From: Aurelia coerulea
Lineage: Eukaryota > Cnidaria > Scyphozoa > Semaeostomeae > Ulmaridae
Assembly: GCA_039566865.1 (NCBI GenBank)
Contig: CM076959.1
Span: 17,406,501 to 17,470,500, forward strand
Length of the DNA stretch: 64,000 nt
Reading direction: 5' to 3'
This document shows, one piece after another, positions 21,901-28,894 of this stretch. Under the pieces are notes generated by a model. It was not told the origin of the DNA, did no database searches, and saw only the letters and a program-made list of their open reading frames with translations. The translations under genes and the position numbers were made by a program. Numbering within the stretch: position 1 is the stretch's first letter; each line of letters opens with the position of its first letter.

Positions 21901-22169
21901 TTCATACCTTGATAAGCTCAATGCATTTAATTTGGCAACTAATATATCGGAATTAGACTTTGAAACTGCACCCTTTGTTCCTTTACGATGTTTCCTCCTT
22001 GTAGCAGGCAGTTCAAGAGTAGTTCTTGTAGGATTAGCTGAGGCTGATGAACATTTTGGTGCAGCAACACTGCTGGCTCTTGGCAGATCCGGCAGCAATG
22101 CAGATTTTCTAGCTCCATTCTTTGGTTCAATTCTTGTTGTTGGTCTTCTTGGGATGCTTGAAACAGTTG
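10697..22169 (-). CDS. SIRT3: SIRT3-type NAD-dependent protein deacylase (sirtuin), seven coding exons, first exon not found
   Basis: Joining exons 22169-21908, 20605-20438, 19649-19417, 14242-14142, 13165-13115, 12302-11997 and 10840-10697 gives one open frame of about 420 residues with matching splice phases throughout. Class I sirtuin motifs appear in order: GAGIS then GIPDFR (NAD-binding loop), YTQNID, the catalytic His in VEAHG, a Cys4 zinc knuckle, KPNIVFF, a GTS Rossmann motif and LLINRE. The stretches [16 protein letters not shown] and WTESIRE resemble mitochondrial SIRT3 more than SIRT2. Family members use NAD to remove acyl groups from lysine. The first exon, which should carry the start codon and any mitochondrial targeting sequence, was not found. 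The gene is divergent from the membrane-protein gene at 24,174. Introns are swollen with transposable elements. Confidence 0.88.
10841..11308. other. SIRT3 last intron, 3' part
   Basis: AT-rich intron sequence. Short motifs such as aagaaactc and aaaaactcaactttcag recur near 45,540-45,640, suggesting an old dispersed repeat. No coding or RNA feature is visible. Confidence 0.5.
11309..11660 (+). mobile_element. Partial copy of the TGAGTCA-terminal MITE family
   Basis: The segment starts ccggttgagtcaata and contains gctgctccctg, gtccaattaggt and ggccattccttcccgt. These pieces occur in the same order in the reverse complement of 50,420-50,627. It is therefore one arm of the same inverted-repeat family. 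It lies inside a SIRT3 intron. Confidence 0.65.
11997..12302 (-). CDS. SIRT3: SIRT3 exon, Rossmann-fold C-terminal half
   Basis: The exon encodes 102 codons from [18 protein letters not shown] through [20 protein letters not shown] and [13 protein letters not shown] to RWTESIRE. Acceptor is ttattttttag and donor gtatga. Without splicing the frame would read one more residue and stop inside the intron (TGA at 11,991-11,993). A well-fitting final exon at 10,697-10,840 makes splicing the better reading. FFHED departs from the common FFGE sirtuin motif. Confidence 0.9.
12518..13027. mobile_element. hAT-like MITE copy 1 (CRE-bearing family)
   Basis: The ends are agcatagggctcaaatc and its imperfect reverse complement gatttgagtcctatgt, and the whole segment is a loose palindrome. 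Sister copies lie at 21,031-21,820, 51,534-52,059, 61,845-62,367 and in part at 63,595-63,740. It carries an exact TGACGTCA at 12,854-12,861. The target duplication is no longer clear here; the family is classed by the 8-bp duplications of two sister copies. Confidence 0.7.
13115..13165 (-). CDS. SIRT3: SIRT3 micro-exon with second zinc cysteine pair
   Basis: This 51-base exon encodes [17 protein letters not shown] between acceptor ctctcatag and donor gtaagttg, in phase 0 at both ends. It supplies the second zinc pair, spaced C-x4-C rather than the usual C-x2-C. It aligns in position with the DVM...VP.C stretch of SIRT3 proteins. Confidence 0.85.
13325..14090. mobile_element. Inverted-repeat MITE interrupted by a retroposon
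   Basis: Left arm 13,325-13,440 (cttgaaaccagtagggcaaa) pairs with right arm 13,540-13,660 (ttgccctactggtttcaggg). The outer right arm resumes after the retroposon at 13,948 as gggcaacttttgcggct and runs to atctgtccttg near 14,090. That sequence resembles the arm of the 619-bp Mutator-like MITE at 16,385-17,003, so the two are probably related. The matching outer left end is missing or too diverged to see. Confidence 0.6.
13665..13947 (+). mobile_element. LINE-type 3' end retroposed with 13-bp target duplication
   Basis: The insert lies between two copies of agggcaacttttg (13,652-13,664 and 13,948-13,960) and ends in an A-rich tail. Its 3' portion (cgctccccttagcatcgtcc, then ttgtacagtattagg) has relatives at 14,440-14,550 and 59,440-59,520. 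No coding sequence remains. Confidence 0.8.
14142..14242 (-). CDS. SIRT3: SIRT3 exon with catalytic His and first zinc cysteine pair
   Basis: This 101-base exon lies between acceptor ttttttag and donor gtaagc. It encodes [20 protein letters not shown] followed by [13 protein letters not shown]. The His in EAHG is the sirtuin general base, and C-x-x-C is the first half of the structural zinc site. Both splice phases fit the neighbouring exons. Confidence 0.92.
14748..15103. mobile_element. Foldback/MITE element of about 355 bp
   Basis: Left arm gtcaaaggctaacttagatg pairs with right arm catctaagttagtctttgac. Inner matches (tatgggaacgaga) sit near 14,846 and 14,985. A clear target duplication was not found. 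It abuts the LINE fragment at 15,104. Confidence 0.7.
15104..15826 (+). mobile_element. LINE 3' fragment (C-terminal reverse-transcriptase tail plus 3' UTR)
   Basis: Plus-strand translation gives [19 protein letters not shown] and [20 protein letters not shown], a typical C-terminal motif set of CR1/L2-like LINE polymerases (compare [18 protein letters not shown] in the LINE at 26 kb). The open frame ends at 15,451. The 3' UTR follows to ctccttaataaattg and a gaaata-type simple tail. The 5' part is missing. Confidence 0.82.
15910..15960 (+). repeat. (ATT)n microsatellite
   Basis: About 13 ATT units follow aacttgaaataaatt, perhaps the tail of another LINE 3' end. The PLE begins immediately after it. 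Confidence 0.9.
16385..17003. mobile_element. Mutator-like MITE with 9-bp target duplication, nested in the PLE arm
   Basis: The insert has long inverted arms beginning aacaaggacagataatg and is flanked by catgccccc on both sides (16,376-16,384 and 17,004-17,012). The other PLE arm keeps the empty site, which confirms both boundaries. A 9-bp duplication with long inverted arms is typical of Mutator-like elements. The interior repeats gcccgaggcagaag in inverted form near 16,630 and 16,750. No transposase is encoded. Confidence 0.88.
17393..18895 (+). pseudogene. PLE reverse transcriptase plus GIY-YIG endonuclease, 5'-truncated and broken
   Basis: Motif A is visible in [20 protein letters not shown], motif B in [13 protein letters not shown] and motif C in WRYIDDVF. 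These are followed by NFLDVQV, YAKPTD and [20 protein letters not shown], diagnostic of PLE polymerases. A Cys cluster ([10 protein letters not shown]) precedes the GIY-YIG nuclease (VVYLLQC..C..KYVGST, with downstream Arg). The frame is broken by a TAA near 17,538 and by a frameshift near a T run at about 18,024. The N-terminal polymerase region is absent because the body joins the inverted arm at 17,392. It cannot yield a functional product as it stands. Confidence 0.9.
19285..19325 (+). ncRNA. Hammerhead-ribozyme-like core in the PLE arm
   Basis: The sequence CTGATGA, a short GATT/AATC stem with a TTAT loop, then GAAA, follows the conserved hammerhead core order. The complementary copy is in the left arm near 15,985-16,015. 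Hammerhead motifs are known from PLE terminal repeats. I could not draw a convincing stem III and cleavage site, so activity is uncertain. Confidence 0.35.
19417..19649 (-). CDS. SIRT3: SIRT3 exon, catalytic-core segment
   Basis: The acceptor is ctgtttcag and the donor is gtaagc. The frame encodes [19 protein letters not shown], then [20 protein letters not shown], and ends in [17 protein letters not shown] is the conserved sirtuin motif contacting NAD ribose. It ends with one base (G) that combines with CT of the next exon to give Ala, restoring DALERAAGIPE. The PLE lies in the intron just downstream on the gene's strand. Confidence 0.92.
19960..20290 (+). repeat. G-run tracts in a SIRT3 intron
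   Basis: Six tracts of 6-10 consecutive G occur near 19,960, 19,981, 20,018, 20,035, 20,249 and 20,270, each followed by ttgga or tgaga. They could form G-quadruplexes on the plus strand, which is the non-template strand's complement for SIRT3. The repeated gggg-ttgga unit suggests a decayed minisatellite. Confidence 0.6.
20438..20605 (-). CDS. SIRT3: SIRT3 exon with NAD-binding motif
   Basis: The acceptor is ttttatttaacag and the donor is gtgagct. The frame reads through [20 protein letters not shown] into [16 protein letters not shown], the sirtuin cofactor-binding loop signature. The final Arg codon is split AG|G with the next exon. This is one of the most secure exons of the gene. Confidence 0.92.
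20690..21020. mobile_element. Diverged copy of the TGAGTCA-terminal MITE family
   Basis: Pieces ctgagtaaagatt, actgctccctg, caaagcaatgacatt and cccatggatatgagaaagcc match, in order, the arms at 11,309 and 50,000-50,627. The terminal site has decayed to TGAGTAA. It directly adjoins the hAT-like copy at 21,031. Confidence 0.6.
21031..21820. mobile_element. hAT-like MITE copy 2, split by a nested MITE
   Basis: It begins taagggctcaaatctttaaa and ends gatttgagccccatgct, and shares the family's interior. The CRE has decayed to TGACATCA (21,196-21,203). Another inverted-repeat element sits inside at 21,440-21,729. Confidence 0.75.
21440..21729. mobile_element. Nested MITE with gtctcgttcaattcctaccc ends
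   Basis: The terminal inverted repeats run about 25 bp from gtctcgttcaattcctaccc. Inside are about five subterminal repeats of the form tcaaatgcccgggggc, in both orientations. It interrupts the right arm of the hAT-like MITE just before aagttcctttcaagcc. No coding sequence is present and no clear target duplication was resolved. Confidence 0.75.
21908..22169 (-). CDS. SIRT3: SIRT3 exon, N-terminal basic/serine-rich region
   Basis: The exon lies between an acceptor (tttgccag) and a donor (gtatgaa). Its frame opens with [20 protein letters not shown] and ends in KLNALSLS, with two bases left over that join in phase to the next exon. Composition is rich in Arg, Lys, Ser and Pro with no recognisable domain, as expected for the region before a sirtuin core. 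It begins in phase 1, so at least one more coding exon lies upstream. The phase match with the 20438-20605 exon is the main support. Confidence 0.65.
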
Positions 22170-22400
22170 CTGGCAAATAAAGAAAATTACATCAATCAAT
22201 TAAATTATTAACATGAAATACAGAGTTATATTATTCTATTGTCATATATTGTCTGGCTGTGAGGGACCCACAAGGAGTCCATTACAGAAGCATACCAGAT
22301 CCCTCCTGCTGGCACCTCATCCCAGGGACTTTGAGCATTTCTGCATCATTGGCTCATATTTATAACTGTTTTTTTGGCAAATCTTTTTCAATATAATATT

Positions 22401-22488
22401 ATTAAATCAAAAACATTACCAGACATTTCACAGAGACTAATAAGAATATTAGTCTCTGTGAAATGTCTGGTAATGTTTTTGATTTAAT
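22401..22488. repeat. Perfect 41-bp-stem hairpin
   Basis: Bases 22,401-22,441 are the exact reverse complement of 22,448-22,488, with a 6-base loop (aagaat). The stem includes acattaccagacatttcac. The lack of any mismatch implies recent origin or selection. It lies just upstream of the known SIRT3 exons and about 60 bp before a SINE. Confidence 0.93.
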
Positions 22489-22546
22489 TTTCATTAAAAT
22501 ATGTTGTATTTTTTTATTTATTTTTATTGAGGGGGGGGGTTCTCTT

Positions 22547-22736
22547 TGAAGGTGATGTGGCGCAGTGGTGTAATACCTGACTTTGCAGCCAGAACAGTCA
22601 AGCGGAGTGGGTTCGATACCCCGAAGGACCCCACCACTTGAGCGTCATGACAAGGGGTCTCAGACTCAATTAGGTCTGCTCTATTCCTGCGATCCCAGCG
22701 CTTGGCGCTGAAAATGCAACTTCACCCTTCACCTTC
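22547..22736 (+). mobile_element. tRNA-derived SINE, plus-strand copy
   Basis: It has a tRNA-like head with an A-box region (gtggcgcagtggtgtaatac) and an exact B-box GGTTCGATACC at 22,610-22,620. A conserved body follows (ttgagcgtcatgacaagggg, gcgcttggcgctgaaaatgc) and a ttcacccttcaccttctctc tail. Two minus-strand copies lie at 48,073-48,243 and 56,737-56,936. Confidence 0.88.
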
Positions 22737-22860
22737 TCTCTCCATTAGTTAACCCATTTAGAGAGCTCCTCCTTAATCAGTCTTAAATACATTAATGCTC
22801 TCTAAATGGGTTAACTAATGGAGAGAGAAGGTGAAGGTATGTATGTATGTATGTATGTAT
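22727..22860. repeat. 40-bp perfect inverted repeat at the SINE 3' end, then a (GTAT)n microsatellite
   Basis: Bases 22,727-22,766 are the exact reverse complement of 22,797-22,836, separated by 30 bases. The right arm recreates the SINE tail in the opposite sense (agagagaaggtgaag). About six GTAT units follow. Confidence 0.9.
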
Positions 22861-23390
22861 CATTTTGCCACAATTACAATTATTTACAAGTTATATAATA
22901 TAAAAATAGATACAATACAATAAATAATGTTAAAAACGTAAAGGAAAAACACCCCTAATTACAGTGGCAGGGATAGCATTAAAAGGTCAAGATGACCTTA
23001 ATTCCATAATGGTCCCCTTAGAGGTGCTGGTACAACAAAAAACCAAGAAAACAAAAACAAAAACAAAAATATATACTAAACTGTAGTTTGTTTTCGGTAT
23101 AAAAACATGGTTTATAAGACCATACCATGATCGGGAGAGATGATGACAAGTCTTAATAGAAGACATATATGTCATCTTCCTCTTTTTGTATGTTTTGGAA
23201 AAAATTCTCTTTGATCTTATGTTTGAAGGTGAAGGTGAAGCTGCATGCATTGTAAGTATTTAGCCGTAATGTAATTGTATTCATAGCAGTGTATTCTATT
23301 TAGTATTATACGGAAGTTGTATAGTCATTATGTAGAATTGTAATTTAGGATTGATTGATGAATAAATGAAACTGAAACTGCATGGAGGGA
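22861..23390. mobile_element. LINE/SINE remnants
   Basis: A LINE-like 3' UTR on the minus strand appears around 22,860-23,040. A SINE-tail remnant gaaggtgaaggtgaag sits at about 23,226. A plus-strand LINE 3' end ends near 23,380 with gaataaatgaaactgaaact. No coding region remains. Assignments rest on tail motifs only. Confidence 0.45.
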
Positions 23391-24173
23391 AGCATAACAG
23401 AACTTTTTAGAACAAGCAATTGGTACTTCCCCAGGTGGCCAATGAAGAACACAAATTTGCAACCTTCCTCACAGGCAAGTGGCAATGAGCTTCCTTGACT
23501 TTGCTCCTTTCTTAGACTGGTCCTACAATCTTAGGCAAACTACTGACAAATCACAACATTGGACCTTTCGCTTTGATTACGTGCACCCCCCGTGTTTTCA
23601 TCCCAATATGTATTACTACATACAACGACAACGTTCAAATTTGCCTCTATTTTATCATGCGCCAGTCTCAGCAAGTTTCTTTGTGGCCAGGATTTTAGAT
23701 CGCTACAGTATTTTGTGATTTCACAAATCAAAATCAAGACTTTTATATTTGGCCATTTCTCTCAATCTTCTTTTAAGCAAAACCTTGTTTTTTTAGGGTT
23801 AGATCGCCCTATGGTATGGCTCCTATTATTTATGATGCGTGTGTATACTACTAAATTATTTACCTTTCACATTCTTTCCCGCGTGTGGCATCAGTTCTTT
23901 GAACTGGAGGCAGAAAATTGCTCTTTTGAGCATTTGTTCACGCCAGCAGCTGATCTCCTCTTGGTTTGAAGTTACTGGAAGAATTGCTCATTTTGCGCAA
24001 ACGTCCAGCGGCATCTTTGTTTGATTCAAAATAGCAACAACTAACACAGCAACAGCAACATTTCAAAGCCCCATTTTCTGGAAGCCTCTTAATCAGTATC
24101 TAAAACGAGGTAAACTCAAGATGCTAGACGAATATTTGGAAAAATTTCCTCGCATGGCCTAACTTTAGCCATC
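23391..24173. other. Intergenic region between SIRT3 and the 24,174 gene
   Basis: This should hold the promoter of the plus-strand gene and perhaps the missing first exon and promoter of SIRT3. I found no minus-strand start codon with a donor in the required phase and no TATA box I would defend. Confidence 0.4.
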
Positions 24174-24345
24174 ATGGCAGAAGCACCAAAAGCCGGGAAG
24201 TCGACGTTTCAAATGCCAACAGATCGGGCCCCAACACCAGAAGAAGTTGCAAGGTACATCAAAGAACATCCTGAGCTCGAAAGACCGTTAATTTTTCCAA
24301 ATCATCAAAGAAAATTCATTGCTTTTTCATGGCTGGCATGCACCG
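24174..24345 (+). CDS. Membrane-protein gene exon 1
   Basis: It starts at ATG in catcATGGCAG, a favourable context, and ends ctggcatgcaccg before gtaagaat. It encodes 57 codons plus one base, including the start of the hydrophobic segment. Confidence 0.78.
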
Positions 24346-25280
24346 GTAAGAATAAGATTCTGTTTTGTTGTCGTTTTATTAACTGCAAAGCGATCTATTA
24401 TATCATGGGAAACTGAATATACCAGGAAGAGAACACTTTAGTATACTATATATTTTTTGCTCAATCCTGCAATCACCAAGTTACTTTTGCTCAATAAAAA
24501 TGAAAAGATGTGATGTCGATGATGATGATATTTATTGGTTGGATTGCATGGTATCTGGTGGTTGGTGAGCTGCGCCCAGCTAGAATCTGAGTTATAGGTT
24601 GCACGATTGTGCTGCATTATTCTCTCCTGTGAAACTGACCAATCAAGATTCTTTTTTCTTGCAGAAATTATCAGCTCTTGTTTTTGCTCAATCTTCTCTT
24701 GATTCTAGCAATGTCATTATACTTTGTGTTTTGGCATGACTGGCCAATGAAAGAACATTGTTTTAGCCCTGTAAGTACAGACCAAATCTTTACTTTATAC
24801 GCATAATTCAATTGATGTTGTTATCGATACTACTGCACACTATTAATTTGTTAAGATGCTTTCCATGCACTTGGAATTGAATTGAAGATATTTTGAGTGG
24901 AAAAGCCAATTTTCTCGATAAAACAGCACACATGGATTACTCTAAAGTCTTTCTCATATTTGATGGCAGATAAGATTTGCTATGATACAAAATTATGCTT
25001 TGTTTTTATTTATTTTAATTTGAGATGAAATGTGAGGGAGACTTTATTGATCCCTAAAATCTCAACTCCCACGCACGCTATCTTGATTGACCATGGTTGA
25101 ATTGATAAAAACTGCTTTTTTACGTAGATAAGAAGATATGCAGCCCGTTGGAAAGAAAGATTGTTCTCTGTTAGTCAGACAGAAGAGGAAGCTGTTCAAA
25201 AGCGTATTGAAGAACTGAAAAAGATCATTGACTCTAAGCAAGAACCAGAAAATAATGAAAATTTAAAAACAAATTTATGA
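24174..25280 (+). CDS. Small single-pass membrane protein, three coding exons, family not recognised
   Basis: Exons 24174-24345, 24709-24770 and 25128-25280 join in matching phases (1, then 0) with gtaag donors at both introns and ttctag/acgtag acceptors. The product is 128 residues. It has a soluble N-terminus (MAEAPKAGKSTFQMPTDRAP then TPEEVARYIKEHPEL), one hydrophobic segment at about residues 48-67 (FIAFSWLACTAMSLYFVFW) and a charged C-terminus with a likely helix EEEAVQKRIEELKKIID. Size and layout resemble small inner-membrane or assembly proteins, but I cannot name the family and assign no function. A possible ATTAAA poly(A) signal lies at 25,472-25,477. The nearer acceptor at 24,664 would introduce a stop, so the later one was chosen. 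Confidence 0.75.
24709..24770 (+). CDS. Membrane-protein gene exon 2
   Basis: The acceptor gattctag gives two bases that complete the split codon, then MSLYFVFWHDWPMKEHCFSP, ending in phase 0 before gtaagtac. It supplies the second half of the membrane segment. Confidence 0.72.
25128..25280 (+). CDS. Membrane-protein gene exon 3
   Basis: After acceptor ttttacgtag the frame reads IRRYAARWKERLFSVSQTEE and continues through a charged helix to KTNL and TGA. Fifty codons plus stop. Confidence 0.78.
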   Translation: MRRYAARWKERLFSVSQTEEEAVQKRIEELKKIIDSKQEPENNENLKTNL

Positions 25281-25982
25281 GTGAAATCATGCATAGTGTA
25301 ACCAACCGCCGAGAAACATTGGTGGCATTGGAGCTTGAGTGAAGGAGAAAAGTTTCTCAAGTTGCATGTTATTGACCTTGGCTTGCCAAAGTTGAGGAGG
25401 TAGTTACAAGAATCCATCCCTCCTGTGGTGTTATTATGATGTGAATTCCCAAATGGCAGTACTGGAGCCTTATTAAACTCCTTGCTGTTGTGACCATATT
25501 CTGTACTGCAATCAATGAAATGTATATATTAAGTACTCCTTTGTCTCCCTACTGTGTTTTGTCCTAATTATTTGTGCCAAGCCAATGTAATTCTGCATTC
25601 TGATATCTTACAGTTCAGTTTACAGTATAGGCCTTGTGTGCATGTAAACAAGGCAAGGATTCTTTAAACTATGGCAAGAATTCTTGAGCTTTATGGAAGA
25701 CTAAAAATGTTCTAAACAAGAATTCTTAGGCAGGAAAATCATGTCGATGTTTGCAAGGCCTGTACCGTATAATTAGGCTATCATTCAGTCCTAGCAGATT
25801 TTGACTTGCTGCTTTTTGCTCCATTTTAAGAGTACCATTGTTTATATATTGATTTAGTATTGCTTGAATTGAGTTTTTTTTTCATATTGATTGGCCCTAA
25901 TTTGATCACAGTTTCATACTGTGAATTTCCAAATGATTTAAAAGATACAAAGCTTCCTTTTTGATTAAAGCAGATTTAAAAT
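25281..25982. other. 3' UTR and intergenic DNA
   Basis: It contains the presumed 3' UTR of the membrane-protein gene to about 25,500 and then AT-rich DNA with no feature I can support. Confidence 0.5.
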
Positions 25983-25990
25983 GTTACCAT

Positions 25991-27450
25991 TTCAGTTCAG
26001 TTCATTTCATTTTAAAAATCCATCTAATACATGTTATAACTCTACATACCTACCTATCTAATTAACAAATATGAATTTAAAATAAAATACAACAAATAAC
26101 ATTGAAAAAACACAGGATGGTACTTAGGGCAAATGTAAACAGACTAAATAGGTAAGTATGAAGAGCCATAATGAGATTAGGGGAATTTCTTAAAGGAGGA
26201 GCTCCCTCAATAGGCAAGCTAATCGAGGAGGGAACACCCCCTATCTAAAAAAGAAAATTGACTTTTCTATGGATGTTATTTGAAACTGGTGCAGAAAGAC
26301 ATATAATAAAGTGTGAATTACTGGGTGTAATTGTGGCACAAAAAGTAGATCTTTACCTTGGTTTTGAATGAAGCTTTCGAGTGAGAGTTTCTTAATTCAA
26401 CAGGGATTTCATTCCAAAGCTTAGCTCCTTTATATCGAATGGAGTTGAGCCCAAATTGAAGAGTGTTCTTTCGAGCAAGAAACAAATCACCTTTACTAGC
26501 CTGTCTAGTGTTATGCTGATGCATGGATGAATTCAATAGGAAAAAGTCATGGAAGCAACTCGGCGATGATCTATATACAGTTTCAAAGACAAAAGTGAGA
26601 AGTTTAAGCTGAAAAAGATCAGATAGTCTCAGAAGTTTTAAAGACTTAAAGATTGGAGCAGAAGGAGAAAGAGCAGGCTGAGAAGAAATTTTTCGGATTA
26701 GTCTCTTCTGAAGTTTGTAGACAGGGTCTGTATAAGACGCAGAAGTATTACCCCACACGATAATACCATACTGGGCAAAAGACATAAACAATGAATTATA
26801 TAAGCAGAGTAACACATCTGGAGTCAGGAGGCTCTTAACCTTTGAAATAACACCACAAGTTCTAGCAAGTTTTTTGGACAACTCCTTCAGATGGAACTTC
26901 CAACTAAGATTTTCATCTAGAAGTAGTCCTAAAAATTTAACAAAGTTTGCTCTTTGAATGGTCTTCTTTCCAATCTTAATGATTGGATTTTCATCTATTT
27001 TATTGTGTATTGAATGGAATATCATGAAGTTTGTTTTTTCTACATTAAGAGATAATTTATTGGCATCAAGCCACTTTTTAACCTGTCTGAGTTCAATATT
27101 GACAACTTTTACTAATTTATTTATATCATTACTCTCATAATATATGTTAGTGTCATCAGCAAATAGGAAGAATTTAAGTCTTTTAGATACATTAGGCAAG
27201 TCATTTATATACAATAGGAAGAGAAGAGGACCTAATACAGACCCCTGTGGAACCCCACAAGAGATTTTGAGTAGGCCAGAGTTAAAACCATTTATGCTTA
27301 CATACTGTTCACGCTCTGAAAGGTATGATTTAAACCAATCTAAAGCACAACCTCTAATTCCATAGTGCTCCATCTTAGAAAGTAGGATTTGATGATTGAC
27401 AGTGTCAAAGGCTTTTTGAAGGTCAATAAATACACCACAACCATATTTAG
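25991..27450 (-). mobile_element. 5'-truncated LINE (CR1/L2-like) with open reverse-transcriptase frame
   Basis: The element is flanked by gttaccat at 25,983-25,990 and 27,451-27,458, a likely target duplication. The minus-strand frame is open from the truncation point through 26,318. It shows [14 protein letters not shown] (motif A region), [20 protein letters not shown] (motif B) and [12 protein letters not shown] (motif C). The C-terminal half ends in [18 protein letters not shown]. The 3' tail is a short aatgaactgaactgaa-type repeat. The endonuclease and N-terminus are absent, so this copy is dead on arrival despite its intact polymerase core. Confidence 0.92.
26318..27373 (-). CDS. LINE reverse transcriptase, N-terminally truncated
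   Basis: From its first Met this frame encodes 351 residues without a stop; in-frame codons upstream to 27,450 add the motif A region. The catalytic FADD is intact. The region after the polymerase core ([20 protein letters not shown]) is typical of CR1/L2-type LINEs in cnidarian genomes. Expression would need an external promoter, since 5' sequence is lost. Low divergence of the frame suggests a fairly young insertion. Confidence 0.88.
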   Translation of the reverse strand: MEHYGIRGCALDWFKSYLSEREQYVSINGFNSGLLKISCGVPQGSVLGPLLFLLYINDLPNVSKRLKFFLFADDTNIYYESNDINKLVKVVNIELRQVKKWLDANKLSLNVEKTNFMIFHSIHNKIDENPIIKIGKKTIQRANFVKFLGLLLDENLSWKFHLKELSKKLARTCGVISKVKSLLTPDVLLCLYNSLFMSFAQYGIIVWGNTSASYTDPVYKLQKRLIRKISSQPALSPSAPIFKSLKLLRLSDLFQLKLLTFVFETVYRSSPSCFHDFFLLNSSMHQHNTRQASKGDLFLARKNTLQFGLNSIRYKGAKLWNEIPVELRNSHSKASFKTKVKIYFLCHNYTQ

Positions 27451-27458
27451 GTTACCAT

Positions 27459-28190
27459 ACAGGTTGCCATCAAAGACTAGATTAATTACAACTTTCTAGC
27501 CACTGTAGTATAATCGTAGACTGTCCTTTTCCTTTGGTAAAAGGGGGCATAACAAGAAAAGAAACAGATATCATAGACCGATATTGATATATAGTATAAT
27601 TTCAAATATTTACAAATAAATACAGGTTTATAATAAATGATGATATACAATTCAATATTGACCGTCTCGACCCTACATAAGAGGGAACCTTGAAGTCATT
27701 CACGGGACAGAATTTCTTAAAAAATTGTTCTCTCATTGCGTAGACAATACATGCATGATTCAATTGGTGCCAAATTAAAGATCCATATACAATATCACTG
27801 GAATATAACCAACATTACTTTTGAGTCCTTAGTTTATAATAAGGCTTTTATCACAAAACAACGAAATGCGTTAAGAGTTTATGTCTACGAAACATTCTAC
27901 TCTACGGGGATAAACACAATTATGTATCCTAATCAGGATCCCCCCTATTGTATTTACAGCACGTGTTAAACAGTTGTGATAAACAATCACGAACTGTGCT
28001 GGTCATCTACGGGAACGAAAGACGCAATCAAAGGTCACGGCAAAACAAATTACAAAAATTTGTGAAGGAACATTTTATGGGGTGGTCAAAAACAGATTCT
28101 AACTGTTGACCAATAAAGTTTAAACGCGTTCTATCAGTTTTAGCGTCAATCTTTACAACGGTTTTCTTAAACTTGAATAGACCTTTAGCA
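27459..28190. other. Intergenic, no gene seen
   Basis: AT-rich DNA. I see only short open frames without motifs. Confidence 0.5.
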
Positions 28191-28345
28191 ATAAGGGTCT
28201 TGATCGAGTGATATTTTATACATTTTTATACCAAAGGTTCAATTGAGTTTGAGTGGCGTTGCAGCTCTCATCTTCGTGCACATTCGAAAACTCTACAAAA
28301 TGTATGACATATTGTTCGAAGAGGTCTATTGCGACTAAAGTGCAC
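28190..28345. repeat. Dispersed repeat shared with 57,885-58,035
   Basis: The segment shares atacatttttat, gagtggcgtt, gtgcacattcgaaaa and ggtctattg with the reverse complement of 57,885-58,035, in the same order. Nature of the element unknown. Confidence 0.65.
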
Positions 28346-28537
28346 AAGTAGATAAATTTGTCTCTTCTTTCTGAACTTTGTCAACCTTAATATGACTGGG
28401 AAGGACTGATTATGACATTTAAAATGATAATCGTCGCAATTTTGGGTTCTTCCATTTTTTAGATAAATTCTGAGCTGACTTCACAACAGAAGGGTTTCTG
28501 ATGATGCGCAAATAAAGCTTTAAGTTATACGACACAT

Positions 28538-28765
28538 CACAGGTAATGGGGAAAATGAATATAAAAGTAAGAAGTACCTCTCTTTTTACCAATTTTGTCT
28601 AGATTATATTGGGCCAACCACGACACGATGTTTATGATATGGAAACGGGAACTGTTTGTATCACAAACATCGTCGTGGTTGGCCTAATCTAGATAAATTT
28701 GGCAAACACTAAAGTAAAAATAGAGGTTCTTGTTACTTTTATACTTATTTTCCCCATTACCTGCG
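28538..28765. mobile_element. 228-bp MITE with 7-bp target duplication
   Basis: Arms of about 95 bp begin cacaggtaatggggaaaat and end with the near complement. The flanks carry gacacat at 28,531-28,537 and 28,766-28,772. The inner arms contain cacgac..gatgtttatga and its complement around a short loop. Superfamily is uncertain; a 7-8 bp duplication would fit hAT-like elements. Confidence 0.8.
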
Positions 28766-28894
28766 GACACATGAACCGTCTTCGGGTAAACGCGAGTTTT
28801 ATTTGGCTGCATTGCAGCATAATACTTTCAGTGTGAATTCCGCTTTAACAGGCGAGAAGTCTTTGAAGCTATTGTTCATTGCGAAACTACAGGA

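Noticed and set aside
21871..22199. Other-frame and plus-strand frames over the first recognised SIRT3 exon
   Set aside because: Only one frame joins the next exon in phase; the others are shadows.
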